Shown: one piece after another, positions 1-11,629 of the stretch | Layout: every line of letters starts with the position of its first letter | Position numbering within the stretch: the stretch's first letter is position 1 | DNA from: Plumapathes pennacea | Taxonomy: Eukaryota; Cnidaria; Anthozoa; Antipatharia; Myriopathidae | Length of the DNA: 64,000 bases | Direction of reading: 5' to 3' | NCBI GenBank assembly: GCA_964036295.1 | Contig: OZ038463.1 | Span: 28,321,069-28,385,068, forward strand | Notes under the pieces: generated by a model | What the model was told of the DNA's origin: nothing | Databases searched by the model: none | The model's input: only the letters and a program-made list of their open reading frames with translations | Position numbers and translations under genes: made by a program

Positions 1-609
1 ACAGGCTTGACTCAAGCACAAGGATCAAAATATTTTTATTCCTGTGCTTGTGCTTGCGTCGAGCCTTTTTTCCACTATAAAATAAGGACCTTGCGCTTGT
101 GCTGTGCGCATGCGTCGGTCCTGAAAACCGCAGGCTTTAGTGTTCGCGGCGCGGGTTTCCTCGCTCACTTTAGCATACTTTCGATAACTGTTGTCAGACC
201 CAAAACCTGAAAAAGGACGAAAATGTGAAAATAGAAGTTTGAGCACTTTCTGGTGTGCGTAGGTTATGTATATACTTTCATCGCAGCGTGTCCTTTCCAA
301 GTGTCGATTGGCAAGGGAGCTCGGTTAAAACTGTAATGAAACTACAGTAGAACCCCGCTATCTCGAATCCGATTTCCCAGTTGGGGGCCATAGCATACAA
401 TACACCTTTGTTTGTAATTTGGAGCGACCCTCACCGCTATGCCATGAAATGTGGTCGCTGATAATCTATTGCAAGATCTAATTAACACACGAGTCCGACT
501 GTGTGGAATAACTGGAGCTGATTGAATAGTTTGTGCCATTGTAAAGGAGGGCATGTTTGGCCTTCCCTTTTTCTGTCTTTATAAGCTTTGTAAGTTCTTT
601 TTTTCGTAG
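1..609. other. left flank; noncoding, with a pogo/Tigger-like terminal sequence
   Basis: I see no exon in this stretch. The 5' exons of the saccharopine dehydrogenase gene must lie to the left of the window or be too short to recognise here. At 345-364 the sequence CAGTAGAACCCCGCTATCTC, preceded by TA, resembles the terminal repeats of pogo/Tigger-type elements, but no matching second end was found. The bases before 610 (a T-rich tract ending in TAG) are the splice acceptor of the first visible exon. Confidence 0.4.
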
Positions 610-3600
610 GGTCAGGATGGTTGGCAGGACTTGTTATTCAGGTTTCATGCGGGCATGGGGGAACTTCTGGATGTAGAGTACATAGTTGATGACAATGGTA
701 TGTTTGCCGACTTCAACGGAGCATCGCAAAGTTGCATCAAATGTTTGAAGTTCTTCGCCTCTTTTCCTGCTCTCGATGAGTTTGTCTCAAAGTTTCCCCG
801 CAGATCATCGTGGCTTAATTTACCGAGTGGTTGTACAATTCAAAAACCCAATTTTTTGAAGCACTTACAGTTTCTGTTCCTTCTTAATTTGTTTATTTTT
901 AATTTAATTTAATTTTGTTATTGTTGTTTTTGTTTTTGTCTTTTTCCGACACCTAAAACCGTGAGAATATACTATTCGTGAACTCCATTTTGGTGTGAAC
1001 TTGTGCAGGCCAACTTAGTTCAAAACCATTGGTATAAGTATAGGCGTCACCTATCTTCCCGTCTTTTCATTTTGACAAGTCAGTGTATAACTATGATTGG
1101 TTCTCAGGCGTCCGTGAAGTGGCCGCATTTGGACCAATGGCAGGCCTCGCTGGAGGTGCTCTGGCTGTCGCAGTCTGGTGTCACCAGCAGCTCAAGTAAG
1201 TATCCTGGCTGAAAATACCGCTGACCTCATTTCGCTTTATACATTTGTTGTTCAAGCTTTAAGTTTTGTTTGTTTGTTTATATATTTTATTTTTAAGGCC
1301 TGGTGAGATGTTTCCCAGTTGCAGCCCCTACTTGTCGGAGGACATCCTTGTCAGTCACTTACAGAATCAACTCCAGACTATTGCTTCCAAGAGAGGTCAG
1401 TTCGGTTTTTACATCGACGTTATATTATTCACTGTCGGATAGAAGAAAAGTAGAAGCATTTACGTTTGCAAAAGTGACTTTTCCAGTTTCTACAGTATTT
1501 GTTAAAGCTCTTCGGGGCATTCATTGGTACTTTTCACAGAAATTGTATTGGTATAAAACAATGTTTGTCCGTACGAGACTCGTAATAATATAGCATGTAA
1601 ATAATGATGTTATTGATATTGTTTTGTTACTGTCTTTATTTTGATTCACCAACAAACGCACCCAAACTACCGGCAGGAATTGTTGAAGAAATCTTAGTAA
1701 GTGTAACTGAAAAAGCACTGCAAAATCTCCCACGACTGTTGCATATGAACGGACGTGGTAGAAATAAACACTAAGTAATATTAACCACGTACAAGCTACA
1801 GAAACTCAACTTCTTCTTACAATAGACAGCCACTTCACTGTTCGTAGTTCTACTGTAGTCAGTCAAATGGGGCAAGCTGTTAGACTCTAAGCTGCTTGTT
1901 TATCACTTTATTGCTTTGTGCCCGTTGCACTTTCAGCATAATATTCTATAACGCTATCTATTGTCTGTAGAAATGTACTTCAAGGAAAGTCACATTGAAG
2001 TTTATGAATACTCAATCGATTTGCCTTTCCCGTTTAATCTATGTCACGTTTCTGTGGCAGGTGAACCGTTTGTGTACCCGAGTGTTCTGATTATTGGCAG
2101 TACCGGGAGATGCGGAAAGGGGGCTACTTACATTCTGGAGAAAATAGGATTTCCCAGGTAAGTTTACACCATGTGGAGTCAACTGCAGGGAGCCTACTGC
2201 TTTCATGTCCCAAATACTACTGTCGGCGTTTAATGTAGCCGTGACTCTTACAGCAAAGTTTTTAGTAGTAGTTTATTTAATCACGTGTTTATTTATTCAC
2301 GTGAATTGATTAGTGATATAGTAGATGGCAAATCACAGCACCGGGGAAATTCCCCTGCTCTTTTTGAGAAGTGTGTGAGTTCTTTAAAGCCCCTCATGTT
2401 GGGTTAACGAAGGCTGAGAGACTCTTGTCAATATGATAAAAAAAAAAATAACACGGAGGCTTGAAGATATGGATTTTTTTTTCTCATGGTAAAAACAATA
2501 TTTTAATCACTCGCGCAGCGCTTGTTTGTAAAATATTGTTTTTAACACTCGAAAATATAATTCATATCTTCGCGCAGCTGTGTAACATCCTTTACATTTT
2601 TAGATTACACAGACAGGCTTTGATGGAATCTGTTTAGAGCGCCTGTTTAGACTTATAAAGTGAACTTTGCTCTTTGCTTCAGCGACAAGATCATCAAGTG
2701 GACAAGAGATGACACTAAAGCCGGAGGCCCATTTCCCGTCATCCTTCAGTACGACATTTGTGTCAACTGTATCTTTCTTTCTAAGGTAGGTCTGATCCTG
2801 GATATAATTTGATATCAGGACAGATATTTGATATAGATATCTAGAAACTCCTAAAAGTTCTCGTTACGTCTTAGTAAGGGTAACGTAAATGCTCTAATAA
2901 GCCCCCCGTGGGGCATATTTTAAAAATGATCTTGTAGAAGCCGGGGAGGGGGGTTTAAAGGATGAGATGACAAGAAGAGGTTGTGTATTCTTGGTCAATA
3001 AAAATACTATGTGAAGTTAGATCTAATGCGTGTCATGTGTCTCTTGCTTTAATACTAATTCTGGTGCTTTAAGTCAACAGGATGAAAATGAGGGAGCTTA
3101 TTTCAAAAATTGACCTTGTAAAGGGGGGTAGGCTTATTAGCGCATTTACGGCATGTACCCCAGCAAGTAGAGATTACACCTTATAACATTAGGGATCCAA
3201 CTATAATTTTTCTAAATGTTTTGCACGTAATAAATGATAGGAAGTATTTGTCGTTTGTGTAATTCTGCACTGAACGGGTCATCACATTTTGCACGCACCT
3301 CTCATGTAAACAATAGGAAATATTTCTCGTTTGTATAATTCTGCACTTATTGCATTTTGCTGTTGTTCAACAGACGATCCCTCCTTTCATCACCAAAGAG
3401 CTTCTTCAAAATGAGAGGTAGTGTGATCTGGGTCTATTTATTCAGTAGGTCTTAATTCGGTAGTTTAGTTAAGCCTGGGTGTCCTATAAAAAGTAATATT
3501 GTCGTACATGACACTAAATACACGCGGATTTAATTTCTTGTTTGTCATCAGAAAAACGACGAACGCCCTATTAAGTTTGGTTAACAATTATTTGCCAAAG

Positions 3601-4084
3601 TTGTTGTTGTTTATTTATTAGTTGCCCAAGTTGTTGTTGTTTATTTATTATTAGTACTGTCTTTCTTCTTCACAGGAATCTCACTGTAATTTCTGATGTG
3701 AGTTGTGACTGCACCAATCCGGACAATCCATTCCCAATTTATGACACCATCACAACATTTGCCAATCCAACTCACAGACTGAACATGGGGTAAGTGATTC
3801 ATCGAATATAATAATCCATGTGCCCCGCGAGAAATTATCTGGCTTTCTGTTATTATGTGTTCACTAAGCGACCTAAAGCATGGTCCGCATGAAGTTATGC
3901 ACGCATAGAAGACATTTTGTCATTATAATGCTGTACTTAGCAGATTATGCGAGGGTGTTTTGGAATTACAGTTAAGCGGTAAAATGCAAGCTTCGCTGGA
4001 CAGGCATTTCAGTGGCCATCTGAGTATTTTATGAGAGCGGAGGCGAAAGCAGTTTTCTATTTATACATATTTCTTTTGTTTTTC

Positions 4085-4116
<32 letters not shown>

Positions 4117-7100
4117 GTGCAATAAAATTAGTACATAATAGTCTGACTGCCAAATTGCGCTCGGCCTGCGGCCTCGTCCAATTTTGGCAGCTCTCGGAAT
4201 TTTCCTCGTTCAATTTCTTTTAAAATTGGACAGCACATAGTTCAATTACGTATACGAATTTGACATCATAGTTCAAAATGTGCATACCACCATTGTTATA
4301 TTTCGCAACGGACCTTCTATTAGTCTTTACATGAAGTAGGCCGCCCGTCGACAGACTGACAATATTCAAAAATGAGCTAGCGGTCTCGATTAGTACCTCA
4401 GTGGGCTCGGGGATGAGTCAAGTTGTTGGAATAGTTGTTTTGTAACCCAGAGCAAGCGTAAAGACGCGTTAAGAGATCCCGCTCCTTTTGCAAGCGATTT
4501 GAGAAAGTTCATAAATGCGCGGTGTCGTATTAAACACCTCCACACAGCGGCCAGTAAAGTCTGGTCACCTTCACACTAATACGTTTTTACCGTAAATGTT
4601 CTGATAAGCTCCCCCTCTTTAATAAGCCCACCTCAACAAGGTCAATTTTTTAAATTAGCTCCCCCCCCCCCCCCTTCTCTAGGGCCCCGTCCACACTAAT
4701 CCGGATAAATTTGAAAACGGAGTTTTCATACGAAAACGCATCGAACGTTTTCCGTCCACACCCGGTTTCGAATCGTTTTCGCTGTCCACACTAATACGCT
4801 GGACCGACCGAAAACGCTAAATTCGATCATGCGCATCATGATCACATGATCGTCATGACGTCACGCGTTTTCGAAAAGCTCCGTTTTTGCCGTCAACACT
4901 ACAACATGAAACCGGAGGTTTCGAAAATATTCGGAGAGCGTTTTCGAAAATACCCGTTTTCGGTCACCGAAAACGCATCTTAGTGTCGACGGGAGACCAA
5001 AACGGATAGATAAATATCCGTTTTCAAATTTATCCGGATTAGTGTGCAAGGGGCTTAATAAGCCCACACAAACTTCTTTTTATATTTTTTCCGGGCTAAA
5101 TTTGCAACTACTTAAGTTGCTTCATAACTGCGAAGGTCACTTTCACTGCTATTCTCTATCTGCAGTTCATATATATGTGCTTTCTCATATATAAATCGTA
5201 TCACAAACTTTTTCGTTGGTTATTGCTAATCACTAGTCCGGGTATTGCATGGACCAAGACGAGGACTGCTCGCCTCAGGCTCGCGCTCTCATTCGTTTTT
5301 GCTCCCCGCTGTTCTTCCTTCTCTCATCTTTCTCCTACCACCTCCCCTTTCGTATGGGGTGCGTATGTTTGGCACTACATTCAAATTTGTATTAAGAATG
5401 CGTTCCGGAATATTCCGGAATAGACAGTTAACAATTGAACGGTTATATTCTGACGAGCTTGCGGTCTTTTCCGCAAAAGGGCAAAGAGTATCGTCTTTGC
5501 TCCAAGAAAATCTCTTTTCTTATTTATCGCAGGTTCGGCCAAACGAGTTCTATACCGCAATATCCCACACTAACTAAAGTCTATAAATATCTATTTTCGT
5601 GTTAAAGAACCCAGTTCGCTCATTTCAATAATCATACATACATACATACATACATACATACATACATACATACATACATACAAACTTTATTTCATTTCGG
5701 ATTTCCTAGAGTAGCATACATGATGCTAGTATCTCCGAAAACTTAGATAAAAACACATAAAAAAAATAAAGTAAAAGACTATATAACTACAATGAAATAT
5801 GGATAATGATAACAAACTATTAAACAAAAAACTATCATGAAATTGTTTTTTCTATACAAAAAGCGTAACACCTCTTGCGTGGGTTTTAAAACTCCGTAAA
5901 GATACAGCGGCTCTAGCACTGTCAGTGATGCTATTCCAAGCCTTAGGGGCAGTGTATTTGACTGATTTAAGTCCAAAAGAAGTGGTTCTTACTCTTACAT
6001 AAGTGTGATCTATAGTCTATAGTCTATAGTCTGTAGTCTATAATCTATAGTTGCTTACATAAGTGTGATCTATAGTCCTAAAAGAACGCACCCTTATTTT
6101 CTTTTTTTAGACGGAAGCTCTTAGTTCCGTCGTTTCTATTCTCTGTTTTGAGTCCTGGTAAGCATTATTGCCTGACGAGTTGTTTTCTGTCTCGTAGTCC
6201 CGCAGCCAAAGTCCTGGATGTGATCGCGATTGACCATTTGCCATCTCTTCTTCCAAAAGACAGCAGTGACAAATACGCTGCCAAGCTGCTTCCATTTTTG
6301 TTAAAATTGAACGAGGTAGGACTTGATAATTACTTTATATCATAAGACTCTAGAAATTTCTGCAATCTGATTAGGTGAGACAAATCATGTTAATCTCTAA
6401 TATGTAATGAGTGCATTTAATGTTACCACAGCAACCAATACTTTGTTCAGTTTTTTTTGTAGCTTCTGTTGCTTTTCCACGGCCTTTTCCTGACAAGAGT
6501 TAGATTTCAGTGTTTGAAAAACAGTTTCTAACCGCGCACGCTTGAATTTTTGAGTCCTATCGAACTTTTTTATAGTCGCATGATAACAAGTGATCATGAG
6601 TTGCGCGTGCAATTAATAATCTGCACCACCCGTGATGTTTGAAAAATGGTTCATTGTTTGAAAATTATACAGATTTTCAAACATTACTCACGGTGTAAAT
6701 CAAAAACTGCACTCGCACTCGTATGACTAACTATACAAACATTGAAAGTTGAAGAACATGAAAATGTTTCTTAAAGTACCCTCCAAAAAACAACAGGGAA
6801 TGTCGTTTTACAGAGGCTAGATTTCAGGATTTTCCATAGCCTGTGTAGCGGGCGGTTTCAGTGGATGCGGGTGAAAACACGTTCGTTCGCAACGCCGCCA
6901 TTTTGCATTTCGAAAGATAGACCGTTTGCAAATATGGCGGCGATTTCATGGGAGCGAGGCTTTTCGGTGGTAACCGTTGCTATGGTCAAATACGCTCTTG
7001 TTCACTTCACAAATGCGAGCATTGAAATGTGCTTTTCCGTGCTCCTTGTCTTACTTTGAGCGCTGAAAAAGTTCGTGGATCACTTTGAGATGTTTGTTAA

Positions 7101-9073
7101 ATCCCTGTAGGATGGGGAACGGCGTCTGCGGCGTAAGTTATGCGAGAAAACTTGCAAATAGTCGAAATGTTTATCGTCATGCACATATTGATAGACTGCT
7201 CTGAAATGTTAATACATTCATCCGATTTATGCCACATTTAGTGTTATTACTTGTGTTTAGTTTTGTGTGGGGGACTGTAGTTGTATTTGAGTTGGAATTT
7301 GTGTGATACGAGCGCTTGCCGACGAGCATTAACTCGAACTTGTAAGCGCTTCCCACGGCACGATTCGGATCTGACCGCCGTCCCCGCTTGATCTGTTAGG
7401 TCTTTGTCTGCGCTTTATAATCTGTCCGATCACCCAATTTTAAGGAACTGTTACTCTCGATATTGGTCAGAGAGCAGATAATATATTACAGTGGCGGCCA
7501 GAGAAGAACTTCTTTGCTCAATTGTGTACATGGGTGTCAACTCGCGAACGCGCGTTTAGGCGGAGCGGCCTTTTGTATAAATAAGCGCGGAACACGGTGT
7601 TGGTCAGTAGCTTCTGAGTTGCACAGATTTCTCAAGAATTATATCAAGAAAATATTAATCACACTCGTCCAGGAGTGTGTCTCTCTGTCCTGGATCGTTT
7701 GTGACACTCAAGAATATCCCAGATGTCAAAAGTACGACTAAAGCGCTAAATGGTCTTCTTCTTCTTACGTTCAATGCGATGGTTAGGTTCGTTCGCAAGT
7801 CAGGAAAGACTGCGACTGTCAGGGAAGTCACAGGATAATATGGTCATGAAACCTTTTGAAAGAGGTGTAATTATTTTTGTTGTGGCTAGGGTATTTATCT
7901 GCATAGTGTTATGTGTTGCACAGGGTAGAGGATAAATCTTTTATGTGAGAGCCTCATGTTACCGCAGCTGGCATAAAAGTGAAGTCCCACACAAGATTAA
8001 GCTAGTTATATCCACACAAGCCCTAGTTATATCCACACAAAAGGCCGCTCACTAAATTAGAGAGTGGTTCACAAAAGGGAAGGGCAAATCTGGTTCGCAT
8101 CATCGGGAAGGGCACGCGTCCGTGTGTTATTTTGACACTACGCATTGCCAAATACCCGTGATCTTTTACACAGTTCTTCTCTGACCGCCACTGTAAGATA
8201 TTATCTGCTCTCTGACCAATAACGAGAGTCACAGTAACATGAAAATTGGGTAATCGGACAGGTTATAGAGCGCAGACACAGACCTGAAATCAAGCGCGGG
8301 GGCGGCGGTCAGATCGCATCGTGCCGTGGGAAGCGCTTAGAAGCTCGAGTATTTGTTCGCCGGCAAGCGCTCATATCGCACAAATTCCAACCCAAATACA
8401 GCTACAATTCCCCACACAAAACTAAACATAGGTAATAACACTAAATGTGGCATAAATCGGATAAATGTATTAGCATTTCAGAGCAATCCATCAGATATTG
8501 CATGACGATAAACATTTCGACTATTTGCTAGTTTTCTCGCATGACTTACGCCGTAGACGCTGCTTTTCGCTCTACAAGGATGCGACAAATATTTCAAAGT
8601 GATTCACGAACTTTTTCAGCGCCCAAAGTAAGAAAAGGAGCACGAAAAAGCTCGTCTTACCGCTCACGTCTGTGAAGTAAACAAGAGCTCATCCGTCCAT
8701 GGCAACGGTTACCACCAAAAAGCCTCGCTCCCATGATATCGCCGCCATATTTGCAAACGGTCTATTGTGTCGCTCGCCCTCAGTCTCCCCTCTTTCAAAA
8801 TCCAAAATGGCGGCGTTGCGAGAGAACGTGTGTTTCACCTGCGTTCGCTAAAACCGCCAGCTACGCAGGCTTGGTTTCCCGGGAAGCATGCACTTCTACT
8901 AACTTGTTTTTAATATTCTTAATATACAGGCTGACTCGTTGCCAGCATGGGTTCGTGTGAAGAATATCTACCAACAGAAGTTGCAAGATGCACTAAACAA
9001 TGTCGAACAACGGCCGAGGAGCGAGTCTGTTGCGAGAGATGAAGCCGAACCTTCATCAGACGAAGAGGATTGA
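610..9073 (+). CDS. LYS1-like: saccharopine dehydrogenase, NAD+, L-lysine-forming type (3' part, 10 exons)
   Basis: Exons as read: 610-697, 1108-1195, 1298-1395, 1677-1700, 2061-2157, 2683-2785, 3374-3417, 3676-3789, 6198-6315, 8930-9073 (stop TGA 9071-9073). All junctions are GT/AG and the phases join, giving about 305 codons; fungal Lys1 is about 370 residues, so the N-terminus lies off the left edge. The family interconverts saccharopine with lysine plus 2-oxoglutarate using NAD. Visible hallmarks are GWQDLLFRF, the VAAFGPMAGLAG segment, the nucleotide-binding glycine stretch VLIIGSTGRCGKGA, GGPFP, NCIFLSK, the CDCTNPDNPFPIY segment, and IDHLPSLLPKDSS near the C-terminus. These match LYS1 rather than the LYS9/AASS glutamate-forming domain. 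The 24-nt exon at 1677 needs a GTGTAA donor to keep phase, so it is the least certain. The protein ends in an acidic tail, PSSDEED. Introns 8 and 9 carry transposons. Confidence 0.87.
4682..5054. mobile_element. MITE, PIF/Harbinger-like (family A, copy 1)
   Basis: About 373 bp inside a LYS1 intron. The left end GGGCCCCGTCCACACTAATC is mirrored at the right end (ATTAGTGTGCAAGGGGC), and both sides continue inward with GGATAAATTTGAAAACGGA-type sequence. It is followed by TTA and preceded by CTA, fitting a 3-bp TWA-type target duplication with one change. A second copy sits at 48106-48438 with clean TTA flanks. It has no coding capacity. Confidence 0.75.
5632..6000 (-). pseudogene. 5'-truncated LINE remnant with (TATG)n tail
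   Basis: On the minus strand, about 5999 down to 5855 reads as the C-terminal end of a CR1/L2-like LINE polyprotein: TTSFGLKSVKYTAPKAWNSI, then a SLRSFKTHARG-like stretch, ending at TAG. The P-x-x-WNS pattern is typical of that tail. Downstream on the same strand comes an AT-rich 3' untranslated region and then a (TATG)n run, seen on the plus strand as (CATA)n at about 5632-5682, which is the usual simple-repeat tail of such elements. It lies antisense in a LYS1 intron and lacks all catalytic parts. Confidence 0.6.
6840..8869. mobile_element. 2-kb foldback DNA element in the last LYS1 intron
   Basis: The arms at about 6840-7511 and 8172-8869 are inverted copies of each other. The left end CCTGTGTAGCGGGCGGTTTC pairs with the right end, which reads CCTGCGTAGCTGGCGGTTTT on the minus strand. 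Both arms contain the CGCCGCCATTTTG and GCAAATATGGCGGCGAT blocks and end inward at a GGTCAGAGAGCAGATAATAT block. The roughly 660-bp loop between them shows no recognisable protein. No clear target duplication was found at either edge. Long arms and a short non-coding centre are typical of non-autonomous long-TIR elements; the superfamily is undecided. Confidence 0.8.
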
Positions 9074-9193
9074 TCTCTCAACCAATGACTCATATAGAAA
9101 ATACTGTCATTGTTTAATAGGTCCGGCAATGTGAATACTGGATTGGCTCATCGGGCATCGCTTGCATTTTAGTTGCATTTTTATCACGCAGAG

Positions 9194-9199
9194 AATAAA
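9194..9199 (+). terminator. candidate polyadenylation signal of the LYS1-like gene
   Basis: An AATAAA hexamer lies 121 bp after the stop codon, followed by a TG-rich stretch at 9200-9230. It is the first such signal downstream and is a plausible 3' end for this transcript. Confidence 0.5.
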
Positions 9200-9530
9200 G
9201 TGAATTTGCTCATTGAACGGTGTCGACATCTTGGATTCAAAACGAGGCTAATCTGCTACGAAATTTGCCAGACATAAAACAAGAGAGATCCCTATCGCTC
9301 TAAAGCACCTAAAGACGTCTACAGAGAAGATGCACATGTTTTATTTGGGTAGTTACATGTGCAAGGACAGCCTCGTTTTCAAGCTTGTGCCAGTTTCATC
9401 CCGTGCAAAGGAGCTCATTCGTTGAAGCATATATTTTACAACAAATCAGAATCTGACATTTTGTCTATTGATTCATTTCCGCTTGCAGTGTCATTGTTCT
9501 CCAACTACCTTGTTTATTGATAGGTATATA

Positions 9531-9995
9531 TAGTACGTATTCCTTATAAGGCACAACCGGACGAGCAAATACCTGGCCCTGATGAGCAAATACATTGCCC
9601 TGATGAGCAAATACATTGCCCCATGAGCAAATACGCAACCTTGAATAATAATTAGCCGTAAATTGAATTGATGCGAGTGAGAAATACATATAGATATACG
9701 AAAATTACGGCCCAACCCTGACCATAACCCTAATCCTAACCCTAAACCTAACCCTAACTCTAACCCTAACCCTAACCCCAACCTTAAATCTAAGTCTAAA
9801 CTATAATCCAAACACTGTTTATCCAGTTGCAAAGTTACGACTAATTATTATTCAATGTCACGAATTTGCTCGTGCGCCACGTATTTACGGCTAATTAGTA
9901 TTCAAGGTTGCGTATTTGCTCGTTGGGGCAATGTATTTGCTCATCAGGGCCAGGTATTTGCTCGTCCGGTTGTTCCATATATGGAATACGTACTA
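9531..9995. mobile_element. small foldback repeat with internal 22-bp units
   Basis: The left arm (9531-9663) and right arm (9881-9995) are reverse complements: TAGTACGTATTCC at one edge and GGAATACGTACTA at the other. Each arm contains the units CGAGCAAATACCTGGCCCTG and TGAGCAAATACATTGCCC. The left arm has one extra copy of the 22-bp TGAGCAAATACATTGCCC unit. A further partial unit lies at 9841-9880. The centre (9716-9790) is a telomere-like repeat. No protein is encoded. Confidence 0.75.
9716..9790 (-). repeat. degenerate telomere-like (TTAGGG)n tract
   Basis: The plus strand reads as about a dozen CCCTAA-type hexamers with point changes (CCATAA, CCTAAT, CTCTAA, CCCCAA variants). Animal telomeres, including those of cnidarians, are TTAGGG, so this is an interstitial, decayed telomere-like array. 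It is the loop of the inverted repeat at 9531-9995 rather than a chromosome end. Confidence 0.75.
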
Positions 9996-10249
9996 TAACT
10001 ACAGATGTGTTTATTGCTACGCAGCGAGCAAAGAGAGCGAAGCAGCAGTTCGTATTCTTGAAATATATATTTTGGAAAATTCTGGAAAAATCTCGATTTC
10101 ATCGGCTTTGCGACTTTTGACCAGAATGCACCGCAAATTTTTCGGCCAGAATCCACCGCAAATTAGTCGACCAGGATGCACTTCGCAACGGACAACAACA
10201 CGTCAGGTGAGTTTGTTGGTTGTTCGCTGTTTTTGCTTATTCGTCTTTA

Positions 10250-10440
10250 CGTTATAAATGACTTCAGATCATTCCACTATCTTTTAAAAGAGGACATGAA
10301 AGCTTTTGTGAACCTGGACAGATTTCCAAGTTTTTTGCTCTGACGAAGCGCTAGCGCTCGAAACGTCAGCTTCAACTTCTTTCAGTTTCGATGTCGCCGC
10401 TATGTTAATTCGTTTCTTTCTTGCCGGTTTTTTTTTACGG
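10250..10440 (+). pseudogene. possible Penelope-like element 3' remnant
   Basis: Around 10338-10370 the sequence CTCTGACGAAGCGCTAGCGC is followed by TCGAAACGTCAGC. The order of a GACGAAG-like block and then CGAAACGTCAG is the same layout as the 3' region of the Penelope-like fragment at 31.7 kb read on its own strand. No endonuclease domain is visible here, so this is only a resemblance. Confidence 0.35.
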
Positions 10441-10710
10441 CGATCTTTCGAGGTGGGTAACTTTTTTTATTTGTCGACTTTGTTTACGACATCAAGTTTC
10501 CCAGAGGTTATCCTTGCTTGCTTGTTTATTCAGTTACATGCATTCTGACAATCATCTCTTTCACTCCGATTACACGTTCACGTTGTGCATGACTTACAGG
10601 TCACTTTTCGCAACTCATCATGCCCAGTGAGTGAAAATCACCACTTTTGGTATTAGCTATCCCTTTTTCTCGCTATCCCTGAATCGGTCCTAACATAGCT
10701 CAACGAAAAC

Positions 10711-11629
10711 ATGAGCAATATGTCCCAGTTTTTGGGGAAACTCTGTCAAAATCTCCCCACCGGGAAGGATCTTGCGAATTGCGGGAAACCACAACGTGTT
10801 CACTGGATGCCAGCTCCGCTTGCAAACGTTATCGGAGTGACAGCTCCTCGGACGAAGAGGGGTACGGCGAACGGCGGCCACAGCTCGAAAAGACGCCGAT
10901 GCGATCAGCGTCACAGCGTCGGATGATGATATTCAGGATTTGATCAATACCTCCACACCTAGCTCGACTTCGGTGGCTGCCAGTTCGGCTGAAGGCGAGT
11001 TGCTCAAAGAGTTGAGCGCGGTTTTTCAGGATGGGGACAAAAAAGGCCCCGCTGTAAATACCCCCAACTACCAGACATTGTAAACAAACGGTGGGGCAAG
11101 AAGCTCGTTCACGATAAAATCACGAACATCTTGGGGAATTATGCCCAACCAGAAAATTGTGCAAACCGTAACACGGGTCATCAGTAATCTGGGCATCGTT
11201 GCACACTTTCAAAAGGAAGGCCGATCTACGGTTGGCGAATCTACAGCAAGTCCTACAGAAGGCCACAATTGCCATCATTTTGCAGTGCAGACAAATTGTT
11301 AGCCACTGACAATGCACTGCTCAAAAAAGACATGTTGACCACTAGCATTGACGTCATAGCTCTATTAGGCCATGCTGCCTGTGAACTGTCTAAATTGCGA
11401 CTTGAACAACTAAAACCGGAATATCATACCCTTTGCTTCTCCGAGACGACCCGCTCGCCGACTTTACTTTTCGGCGAAGATCTCGCACTGGCAAATTCGC
11501 GATGCAAAAGAAAATAATTGCATCAGACATGTCGTGGCAGGGGGCACAAACACGACAACAGAGGATACAGACGTGACTACTCTTGGCAAAACAAACATGA
11601 TAATCAAAGGAGGAGCAGCTATGGTGGCC
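10711..11629 (+). pseudogene. DIRS retrotransposon gag-like ORF1 (broken)
   Basis: Reading begins at ATG 10711 (MSNMSQFLGKL) and moves between frames. Recognisable DIRS gag pieces follow in order: an acidic DDDIQDLIN stretch near 10927, IVNKRWGKKLVHDKI near 11080, YAQPENC near 11142, then DVIALLGHAACELSKLRLEQ near 11350 and LLFGEDLA near 11465. An arginine/glycine-rich nucleic-acid-binding tail (RGRGHKHDNRGYRRD) lies near 11530. Several frameshifts and stops separate these blocks, so no full protein is made. The ORF runs straight into the nested element at 11630. Confidence 0.7.

Noticed and set aside
5175..5577. Two overlapping plus-strand frames (82 and 110 codons) in a LYS1 intron
   Set aside because: Low-complexity Leu/Pro/Ser translation with no domain and no splice support.
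9491..9832. 113-codon minus-strand frame with GLGLGLGL repeats
   Set aside because: Translation of the degenerate telomere-like repeat.
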